A stretch of DNA of 64,000 nucleotides from Enterococcus sp. ZJ1622 (GTDB taxonomy: Bacteria; Bacillota; Bacilli; Lactobacillales; Enterococcaceae): NCBI RefSeq assembly GCF_011038845.1, contig NZ_JAAKDW010000002.1, positions 186,001-250,000 on the forward strand. The letters run 5' to 3'. The notes below the pieces were generated by a model that saw nothing but the letters and a program-made list of their open reading frames with translations, searched no databases and had not been told where the DNA came from. A program made the translations under genes and the position numbers. Positions 47,383 through 54,367 of this stretch are shown here, piece by piece; within the stretch, counting starts at the first letter, position 1, and every line of letters begins with the position of its first letter.

Positions 47383-48636
47383 ATGGAAAAACAATTACCC
47401 AGTCCAGCAAGGATTTTGCTGTATATGGCAAAATGGTTACTGATCACTGCCGTTTTAGGTGCTTTTATGGGGAGTCTCTCTGCTTTCTTTTTGGAAAGTC
47501 TAACGTTCGTGACTGATATTCGATTGGCACATACTTGGCTATTGTTTCTTTTGCCGATCAGTGGTGCTTTATTTGCTTATCTTTATACGTATCATGGTGG
47601 GCTTTCCAGTCGAGGGAATAATTTGGTGATCGATCAGGGAAATGGCGGAGAGGAAAAAATTCCTTTGCGGCTCATACCACTTACCTTGTTCGGGACGATC
47701 ACGACGCATTTATTTGGCGGTTCGGTCGGTCGTGAAGGGACAGCTGTGCAAATGGGGGGCGCTTTAGCAGACAACGTTGCGAGAGGACTGAAGTTGAACA
47801 AGATCGAACGTGATATTTTGATCATCAGTGGGATCAGCGCAGGGTTCAGTTCTGTATTTGGTACACCTTTAGCAGGAACATTGTTCGGATTAGAAGTTCT
47901 AGCGATCGGCAAAATCCGAACAGAAGCGATTTTCCCAAGTTTTTTTGCCGCTGTTTTTGCTGATCTTGTCACAAAAAGTTTTGGCGTGCAGCATCTCCAC
48001 TATCAAATGGGGAAGATCCCCGCGTGGAGTATCGGTCTTTTCTTCAAGCTGATCGTAGCAGGGATCGCATTTGGGATTATTGGCTGGGTTTTCAGCCGAT
48101 CCATCGTGTTTTTGAAGGCTCGCTATGCGCAATGGATACCGAATCCAGTTTGGAGGAATTTCATTGGAGGTGCAGTAGTAGTGGCTGCAGCTTTGATGTT
48201 ACAGACGCAACGTTATCTTGGATTGAGTCTTCCTTTACTTCAAGAAGCTTTCAATAATGAGGCGCATGTTTATGATTTTATTGGCAAGCTGTTCTTCACT
48301 GTCATATCATTAGGGGCAGGTTATCAAGGTGGCGAAGTCACACCATTGTTTGAGATCGGTGCGACATTAGGTGCTGCTCTAGCTCCGCTATTGCAGTTGT
48401 CAGTTCCCTTTTTAGCAGGGCTTGGTTTTATCGGCGTTTTCTCAGGAGCGACAAATACACCGATTGCTTGTTTTGTCATGGGGATTGAATTGTTCGGGGA
48501 TCAAGCCGCCGTGTATTTCTTTATGATCTGTCTGATCAGCTTTATGTGTTCAGGAAACAGCGGGATTTATTCCGCGCAACAAGTAGCCGTGAAAAAAGGT
48601 ATTTTGTTTTTGCCGACATTTGGCAAAAGAAAATGA
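47383..48636 (+). CDS. CLC-F type fluoride/proton antiporter (417 aa)
   Basis: A polytopic CLC-fold protein with GSVGREGTAVQMGG and GYQGGEVTPLFEIG, the segments lining the anion path. The fluoride riboswitch directly upstream fixes the function as fluoride export rather than chloride transport. GAGGAGG precedes ATG 47383. It is monocistronic between riboswitch and terminator. Confidence 0.94.
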   Translation: MEKQLPSPARILLYMAKWLLITAVLGAFMGSLSAFFLESLTFVTDIRLAHTWLLFLLPISGALFAYLYTYHGGLSSRGNNLVIDQGNGGEEKIPLRLIPLTLFGTITTHLFGGSVGREGTAVQMGGALADNVARGLKLNKIERDILIISGISAGFSSVFGTPLAGTLFGLEVLAIGKIRTEAIFPSFFAAVFADLVTKSFGVQHLHYQMGKIPAWSIGLFFKLIVAGIAFGIIGWVFSRSIVFLKARYAQWIPNPVWRNFIGGAVVVAAALMLQTQRYLGLSLPLLQEAFNNEAHVYDFIGKLFFTVISLGAGYQGGEVTPLFEIGATLGAALAPLLQLSVPFLAGLGFIGVFSGATNTPIACFVMGIELFGDQAAVYFFMICLISFMCSGNSGIYSAQQVAVKKGILFLPTFGKRK

Positions 48637-48642
48637 GAAAGA

Positions 48643-48678
48643 GGAGGTGTGACAAATGTCTTGTCACACCTCCTTTTT
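48643..48678. terminator. Rho-independent terminator after the CLC-F gene
   Basis: GGAGGTGTGACAA (48643-48655) and TTGTCACACCTCC (48661-48673) are perfectly complementary with a 5-nt loop and a T run. The GTGACAA core resembles that of the terminator at 13743. Confidence 0.93.
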
Positions 48679-48723
48679 CGAATCTTATTTCTTGACGCTG
48701 AATACTTCTTCCACCATCACTTT

Positions 48724-49923
48724 TTAAAAGATCAAAGTAATGAGGGATAAGCATGCAGCTGCGGCGACAATCAAACCGCAAATGATCATATGTCTTTTCT
48801 TGTTCATCACCAAGACGGCGATGTATTCTCTCAAAAATGCGTTAGGTAAGTAATAAAAAGCCGTTTTTGCGCCGATACCATTTGCTTTCAGCTTTGCTTG
48901 ACGGGCATATAATCCTGCGCGGAAAATATGATAGTTGTTCGAACTGAAGATTGCACGGTAAGGTCCCTTTTGACGCTGATCCATGATTTCTTTTGAAAAT
49001 CGCATGTTTTCCAGCGTAGTCGTAGAATTCGTTTCGACAAGGATATCTCTTTCCGGGATTCCTTGTTCCAATGCATACTGTTTCATAGCGATCGCTTCAG
49101 GTATCTTCTCATCTGGTCCCTGACCGCCAGACATCAGTAGAATCGGCGGGTTCAAAGTCGCTCGGCTTTGGGCACGATAAAAGGCAATGGCTTTGTTGAT
49201 CCGTTTTGCGAGTAGCGGGGATACTTTTTCTCCATCGATCAGCCCTGCACCTAACACGACGATGTAGTCTTGATTATATCTTGGGCGATTGAATTGATAC
49301 AAAAATGAAACCGTCAAAAAATTATAGAAGACGATAAACAGATAAAACAAGATAAATGGGATCGCAGACAAGAAAACATTGATCCATTCAGGAAGATATT
49401 TCAGCAGGAAAAAATCGACGATCAAAAATAACGTCAAAAACAATCCCAGCAATAAAGTCAAGAGATTCGCCAATGAATGCGATTCTCTCTTTAAAACGGT
49501 GATGCCATTCCAAAACAGAAAGACGATCAAAGCATAGATCCCGAACAAAAAGACCAGCAGGAGGGGAATAGCGATCAAAGCGAATAATCCGCCGAGGAAC
49601 ACATTCTGGGTTTCAAATAATAGCGTGATCAGATAAATACCAAAGCTGATCAAAAATACGTTAAATAAAAGTCCATTGATTAATCTTCGTTTTTCGGTAA
49701 AATACGAAAAAGCAAAAATACTGAAAAACAGCAATGGGATCAGGAAATAATACGTGGAATAAAAAATCTCCAGCACAACAAAATACATCAGAAGAAGCGT
49801 GAATGTCCACGTACTGCTGTAAAAGAACAGAGAAGGATCTTTCTGACGCTTTCTCCAATAAATGATTCCTGACATACCTATAAGATAGAGACCTAAAAAG
49901 ATCATGTCTCTGACAAAATTCAT
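48724..49923 (-). CDS. YdcF/SanA-like DUF218 membrane protein (399 aa)
   Basis: About seven to eight hydrophobic segments fill residues 1-215. A DUF218 domain follows (VVLGAGLIDGEKVSPLLAKR, LLMSGGQGPDEKIPEAIAM, STTTLENMRFS), and a final hydrophobic helix ends the protein. DUF218 proteins (ElyC, SanA, YdcF) are tied to envelope integrity or lipid-carrier use, without an agreed reaction. AAGGAG precedes the start on the minus strand. Confidence 0.88.
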   Translation of the reverse strand: MNFVRDMIFLGLYLIGMSGIIYWRKRQKDPSLFFYSSTWTFTLLLMYFVVLEIFYSTYYFLIPLLFFSIFAFSYFTEKRRLINGLLFNVFLISFGIYLITLLFETQNVFLGGLFALIAIPLLLVFLFGIYALIVFLFWNGITVLKRESHSLANLLTLLLGLFLTLFLIVDFFLLKYLPEWINVFLSAIPFILFYLFIVFYNFLTVSFLYQFNRPRYNQDYIVVLGAGLIDGEKVSPLLAKRINKAIAFYRAQSRATLNPPILLMSGGQGPDEKIPEAIAMKQYALEQGIPERDILVETNSTTTLENMRFSKEIMDQRQKGPYRAIFSSNNYHIFRAGLYARQAKLKANGIGAKTAFYYLPNAFLREYIAVLVMNKKRHMIICGLIVAAAACLSLITLIF

Positions 49924-49990
49924 AGATTCAACTCCTTTTTCTGTTTCCAGTATAACGAAAAATGAGAAAAAAAGCTTTGAAAAAAAACTA

Positions 49991-50024
49991 AAAAAAGCAT
50001 CTTTCCGTAGAAAGATACTTTTTT
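49991..50024. terminator. Bidirectional terminator after dacA (minus strand)
   Basis: AAAAAGCATCTTTC and GAAAGATACTTTTT pair around a CGTA loop; A and T tracts on both sides. Confidence 0.88.
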
Positions 50025-50030
50025 GATGGT

Positions 50031-51338
50031 TTAGAATAAATTATTGAAAAAATCAGCTACGTGACGCCAGCCGATCACAAAAATATTTGCCTTTTCTACT
50101 GATTTTGTCGTGATGATCTCAGTAGAAGGGACTTTACTATCTTCCAAGTAACCTAACGAATCATCTGACAAGGTAATCGACGCGTTGCCGATCGCTGTTC
50201 CTTTATCGATGGGTGCATCTACTTGGTTGTCAGTCACTTTCTTCTTATCAAGTGAAGGTGTGATCGTTAATTTTCCTGTATCCATCCCATTATGGACCCA
50301 AACTTTTACAGGGTTTTTCAATACGACAGGGACAGTGGTTTCTTTTCCGTCTTTGACATCGATTGTTTTCAGACTTGGGATACTTGCATTTGCTTTCCCG
50401 ATTTCTTTTTCAGACCAGTTGTCATAACAATAGTCCATCAAACGAGAAGTTTCATTGAAACGAGCACTTGGGTTTTCCGCATGTCCATCTGCATTGAGTA
50501 CAACAGTGATGATACGGTGGTTGTCTTTATTGATCGTGCCGACAAAGCAAGCACCAGCAAATTCAGTCGTTCCTGTTTTCAATCCGTCAACGCCTTCTTT
50601 GTAATTGACGAATCCAGGGAGCATCCAGTTCCAGTTCACCATTTCTACTGGAGATTGTGTATTTTCACCAAACATTTGTGTCGTGGTGCTTGTGACTTTC
50701 AAGCTTTCTGGGAAATCTAAAATCAAATGACGCGCAACGATCGCTACGTCTTTTGCAGACATTTGATTTTCGTCAGTTTCACCCGTTCCTTCTGGGCGGT
50801 TTTGACCCAGATAGGAATTATTCAAGCCGGACGCATTCACGATCACAGCATCCTTGATTCCCCAATCTTTCAATTGCGCTTGCATTTTCTCGATGAATTT
50901 TGCTTCGCTACCGGAAATTTTTTCAGCTAGAGCGACCATCGAAGCATTGGCTGACTGGATAAAGGCAGAATCGAATAATTCTTTTACCGTATAGGTGTTC
51001 TCTTTGTGTAAAGGAACATTGGATAGATCAGGTGTCACACTTAACGCTTCGGCATAATCCGAAATCGGCACTTGATCCTCCCAAGATAGCTTTCCTTGTT
51101 TCACCTGATCGAGTACGATGTACAACCCGATGATTTTTGTAACGGAGGCGATCCCCATCGCTTTCTCGCCGTCTTGATCATATAAAATCTTCCCGCTCTG
51201 GGCATCTACAGCAAACGCTGCTTTCGCATTCACTTTGAACGCATCGTCTGCCTGGACAGTGACTGTCGGTAAAAACGGAGCCACGCACAAAATAAGGCTA
51301 GCCAGCAGCAGGACGAATCGTGTTTTTTTTATGGACAT
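50031..51338 (-). CDS. dacA: D-alanyl-D-alanine carboxypeptidase, DacA/PBP5 type (435 aa)
   Basis: A signal peptide ends near VTVQA30, and the three penicillin-binding motifs are S65-V-T-K68, S129-A-N131 and K254-T-G256. A PBP5 C-terminal beta domain and a terminal amphipathic helix (VIGWRHVADFFNNLF) for membrane attachment follow. It trims the last D-Ala from pentapeptides and so controls cross-linking. ATG 51338 has AAGGAGAT in front; the 24-residue extension is rejected. Confidence 0.95.
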   Translation of the reverse strand: MSIKKTRFVLLLASLILCVAPFLPTVTVQADDAFKVNAKAAFAVDAQSGKILYDQDGEKAMGIASVTKIIGLYIVLDQVKQGKLSWEDQVPISDYAEALSVTPDLSNVPLHKENTYTVKELFDSAFIQSANASMVALAEKISGSEAKFIEKMQAQLKDWGIKDAVIVNASGLNNSYLGQNRPEGTGETDENQMSAKDVAIVARHLILDFPESLKVTSTTTQMFGENTQSPVEMVNWNWMLPGFVNYKEGVDGLKTGTTEFAGACFVGTINKDNHRIITVVLNADGHAENPSARFNETSRLMDYCYDNWSEKEIGKANASIPSLKTIDVKDGKETTVPVVLKNPVKVWVHNGMDTGKLTITPSLDKKKVTDNQVDAPIDKGTAIGNASITLSDDSLGYLEDSKVPSTEIITTKSVEKANIFVIGWRHVADFFNNLF

Positions 51339-51463
51339 ATCCGATCTCCTTGTATTTTCATTTCTTTCACTACAAACTAAAATTCTATCAGAGTGCAGGA
51401 GGAGTTTCAATGTTTCTGAAAAAAACTTTAGGAGAATCTCCGTATCTGTCTGTCAGAGGAAAG

Positions 51464-51586
51464 TCACTGATCCTCTTTATGTACTTTTACGGGAATCGGC
51501 TGTGTGTCATTTTCCAATAATCGGGATGCACTGAAGACCAGTAAACTGATAATGCTCATCAAACTGAAAATCATGATCAATTGCAT
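51464..51586 (-). CDS. 40-residue single-pass membrane protein upstream of dacA
   Basis: ATG 51586 on the minus strand follows AGAGGTG with a 7-nt gap and reads a hydrophobic helix (QLIMIFSLMSIISLLVFSAS) and a short polar tail (ending KVHKEDQ) to TGA 51464. A TATAAT lies at 51621-51616 on the same strand, about 30 nt upstream. It precedes dacA by 125 nt on the same strand. I do not recognise the family. Confidence 0.6.
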   Translation of the reverse strand: MQLIMIFSLMSIISLLVFSASRLLENDTQPIPVKVHKEDQ

Positions 51587-51819
51587 GAGATACACCTCTT
51601 TTCTATCTTTTCTTTATTATAACAAAATTAATTGAAGTTTTTTTGAAAAACAGGAAAAGATATGTGCAAACGATGAATAAAAGATAAAATATTTTTTAAA
51701 AAAGAAAGGAGGGATGAATCCGCTTTATTATCCGGATACGTTTTATTGTATGTAAAAAAAGGGTTGTGGTAGACTTTATATAGAGACATAAGGAATGATT
51801 TTTTAGGAGGGGTACGTTT

Positions 51820-52938
51820 ATGGCAAAAATGGATAAAGAGGTATTGACGAAATTAACTTCAGAAGACGCTAAGGGACCATTTGTCACGATCATGCTGAAT
51901 ACGCATGTCGCACACCAGGATGTAGAAAAAGATCAGATCAAATTCAAAAATTTTGCAAAAGAAGCAAAAAAACGTTTTGATAAGAAATACGCAGAACACG
52001 ACTGGTCTCCATTCCAAGAAAAAATCGACAGTCTGTTAGGTGATCCTTCCTTTTGGCGAAGCGGGACAACAAGTGTTGCGGTCATTCTGACAGCAGATCA
52101 AACGTATATCCATCGTTTAAGCATACCGGTAGATGATCAGTATTATGTGAGCGATCTGCCTTATCTGCTTGCGATCATCAAAAATGGCCAGTTCAATTAC
52201 TCTTACTATCTACTCGGCTTGAATCGCGATTCGATGAAGCTATATGAAGTCAGCAACAAGCAAGTCAAAGAAGTGGCCTTGCCAGAAGGATCACCGGTCG
52301 ATGTTGTGACTGCTTTAGGTTCTGAATTAACCGGTGGCGAATTGAACTTTTCTTCAAACGGCGGAGGTAGTGCAAGAGATGGCGTTACTTTCCATGGAGT
52401 GAATCCGAAAGACGAAGAAGTAGAGATCGACTGGGTGAATTATTATCAAGCAGTTGACGCGTATCTAAAAGATTCCTTTGATAATCCGGAAGAATGGCCA
52501 ATTTATTTATTTGCTTTGCCAGAAAACCAGACGATGTTCAAAAAAATCGCTAAAAATCCTTATTATTGTTCAGATGCGGCTATCTCTGCTTCTCCAGCGC
52601 AATCGACATTGCGAGATGTCGAAGAAGGGGCGAAAAAATTATCGAGTGAATTAGCAGCACAAGAGTCCGCTAGTTATAACAAATTGATGGACAAGAAATT
52701 TATCGATCAACTAGTGGATATCGTCCCAGCAGCAAAAGAAGGGAAAATCTCTCACTTATTTATTGCTACATCGAATCTAGCAGACGGATTCGGCGAAGAC
52801 CCAGAAACCGAGTATGATCGACGTCAAGTCTTGAATGCTCTGGCAGATGACGTGATCACGAATGGTGGACAAGTATTTATCTTGGACCAACATGACGCAC
52901 CAGATGAAAAGAGTCTTGTGGCGATCCTTCGGTATTGA
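51820..52938 (+). CDS. baeRF-family (archaeo-eukaryotic release factor-like) protein (372 aa)
   Basis: The layout of an N-terminal mixed domain (KGPFVTIMLNTHVAHQDVEK), a middle domain (YYLLGLNRDSMKLYEV) and a C-terminal L7Ae-like domain (ISHLFIATSNLADGFGED; VFILDQHDAPDEKSLVAILR) fits bacterial homologues of eRF1/Dom34. These are predicted ribosome-associated factors, largely unstudied. ATG 51820 follows TAGGAGGGG. Family assignment is from overall pattern, not a firm motif. Confidence 0.7.
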   Translation: MAKMDKEVLTKLTSEDAKGPFVTIMLNTHVAHQDVEKDQIKFKNFAKEAKKRFDKKYAEHDWSPFQEKIDSLLGDPSFWRSGTTSVAVILTADQTYIHRLSIPVDDQYYVSDLPYLLAIIKNGQFNYSYYLLGLNRDSMKLYEVSNKQVKEVALPEGSPVDVVTALGSELTGGELNFSSNGGGSARDGVTFHGVNPKDEEVEIDWVNYYQAVDAYLKDSFDNPEEWPIYLFALPENQTMFKKIAKNPYYCSDAAISASPAQSTLRDVEEGAKKLSSELAAQESASYNKLMDKKFIDQLVDIVPAAKEGKISHLFIATSNLADGFGEDPETEYDRRQVLNALADDVITNGGQVFILDQHDAPDEKSLVAILRY

Positions 52939-52940
52939 TG

Positions 52941-53141
52941 GGATTGTGTAATCAGCGCTTTGATCTGAACCAATGCCGAAGTTCAGCTGATTGAACACCG
53001 CTTATTGAGAGGTCGTGAACACGCCACTTAACTTTGAGGAGCGAATGTTGCATCATCGAATCACTGATGAAAATTTTCAATATTTTATATTTAAAAACAA
53101 AACAGGGACCGCAACAGTTTTAAGTTGCAGTCTCTGTTTTG
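52941..53141 (+). repeat. Structured repeat array 2 (degenerate) with terminator-like hairpin
   Basis: Three bases after the stop of the baeRF gene, AATCAGC/GCTGATT (52950-52956, 52986-52992) and CTGAAC/GTTCAG form a shortened hairpin. The linker GAACACCGCTTATTGAGAGG continues to GTCGTGA (52993-53018). A partial unit follows. CAAAACAGGGAC (53098-53109) pairs with GTCTCTGTTTTG (53130-53141), with an inner GCAAC/GTTGC helix, as a likely end hairpin. No gene is seen in 52939-53258. Confidence 0.7.
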
Positions 53142-53258
53142 CTGTGTAGTGACGATTTTGATGTGAAAACAAACTTTTATGAGAAAAATAAAAATAACGC
53201 ATGTGTTTATTATAAAATCTGGTTAGAAAGAGAAATAAATGCTAACTGGAGGTTATAT

Positions 53259-53570
53259 ATGAAAAGAATATTGATAGGATGTACTCTTTCATTGATCATC
53301 AGCTTGTCATGTTCTGGCGGGGCGGAGGCAGGAGAATTACATGAGGGAAACCAACAGGAAAAACAGCAGTGTTCTAACGTTTCTGTCTTGACGCGAGTTC
53401 TGCCTGAAACTTATGAGTGCTCGCTTCAACCGAGGTTCGGCTATTTTTGGCACTGTTCGACATGTGATTACGAAAGCTGCTGGCATATTTTTTCTTCTTC
53501 AGCTACGGCTTTTGCACGTTCTCATATGCGTACCCATGAAAATCATCAATGTATGGTTTATGAGGGGTGA
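53259..53570 (+). CDS. Secreted Cys/His-rich small protein with C2H2-like motif (103 aa)
   Basis: A signal peptide (MKRILIGCTLSLIISLSC, cleavage likely after GGAEA) precedes a short mature protein with seven conserved-looking Cys/His residues at the end: C66-x2-C69, C74, H76, H89-x3-H93, H96, C98 (HCSTCDYESCWH and ARSHMRTHENHQC). The CxxC and HxxxH pairs recall a zinc finger, but their spacing (19) is longer than the classic 12. ATG 53259 has CTGGAGG upstream. Function unknown; an exported zinc-binding protein or peptide is possible. Confidence 0.6.
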   Translation: MKRILIGCTLSLIISLSCSGGAEAGELHEGNQQEKQQCSNVSVLTRVLPETYECSLQPRFGYFWHCSTCDYESCWHIFSSSATAFARSHMRTHENHQCMVYEG

Positions 53571-53576
53571 TCGGCC

Positions 53577-53815
53577 ATGACAAAAAAATCAAAAGTGATC
53601 GCTGCTCTGGTGTTTATTTTTATTTCTCTGATCGTGACAGTAGTAGGTTGTACCAAATATCAGCAGCAAAATTCGACGTTAAAGAGAAACCGGACAACTG
53701 TTGTGATGCGTGCAAAAAGGCACCTGCTCGATGGTTGATCCACTGCTTGTTTTGCGGGAAAAACAGAAAAAAAGTGGAAAATACTGGTAATTTTGTAAAC
53801 GGTATGATATATTAA
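53577..53815 (+). pseudogene. Cys-rich small lipoprotein gene, apparently frameshifted
   Basis: ATG 53577 after GAGGGGTGAT encodes a lipoprotein-like leader (IFISLIVTVVGC, lipobox VVGC) but stops at 53738. The alternative frame downstream has a Cys-rich stretch (DNCCDACKKAPARW, HCLFCGKN) to TAA 53815. One extra A in the AAAA at 53668-53671 would join them into a lipoprotein of about 79 residues with two CxxC pairs. It is 6 nt after the secreted C2H2-like gene, so the two likely belong together. Confidence 0.55.
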
Positions 53816-53930
53816 AAATGTAGTTTTTGTTCGGTAATCTGTGGTAGCTTGTTTCAAATAAACATCTTCCAGATATACACCATTCAAGTAATTGCAAAAT
53901 ATGTGTTGAAACACAAGGAGGATTTTTATT

Positions 53931-54131
53931 ATGGAAACAGGTACAGTAAAATGGTTTAACTCAGAAAAAGGATTTGGATTCATCACTGCAGAAAACGGAA
54001 ACGATGTATTCGTTCATTTCTCAGCTATCCAAGGCGACGGATTCAAAACTTTAGAAGAAGGCCAAACAGTTAACTTTGAAGTTGAAGAAGGCCAACGTGG
54101 ACCTCAAGCTACAAACGTTACTAAAGCTTAA
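53931..54131 (+). CDS. csp: Cold-shock protein (66 aa)
   Basis: RNP1 KGFGFIT and RNP2 DVFVHFS in the sequence [18 protein letters not shown] are complete. It binds single-stranded RNA and acts as an RNA chaperone. The ribosome site is CAAGGAGGA. The leader of about 110 nt from the AT-rich region near 53800-53813 is long, as usual for cold-shock genes. Confidence 0.97.
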   Translation: METGTVKWFNSEKGFGFITAENGNDVFVHFSAIQGDGFKTLEEGQTVNFEVEEGQRGPQATNVTKA

Positions 54132-54149
54132 TTAACCAATACGAGAATA

Positions 54150-54192
54150 AAAGTCCAGCTATCTGTTACTGACAGTGTGCTGGGCTTTTTTG
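54150..54192 (+). terminator. Rho-independent terminator after csp
   Basis: AAAGTCCAGC pairs with GCTGGGCTTT around an inner CTGT/ACAG helix, then Ts. The remainder up to 54367 has only a TATAAT at 54323-54328 before dinG. Confidence 0.88.
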
Positions 54193-54367
54193 TGTGAAGA
54201 AATTTAAAAAGAAATGAGGAAGCGTTGAAAGGCTGGTTGATTTTGTTCTTCTGAGCTTAGAGATCAAGACGCTGCTTTCATCCTCTTCATTTCAAGGGAG
54301 AGTATTTTTTCTTACTTTGTAGTATAATTTCAAAAGAACAGTAGAGGCAAGAGAAGAGGAAGATATT

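Noticed and set aside
53139-53258. Longer N-terminus for the secreted Cys/His-rich protein
   Set aside because: The extension would bury the signal peptide and has no ribosome site; ATG 53259 has GGAGG.
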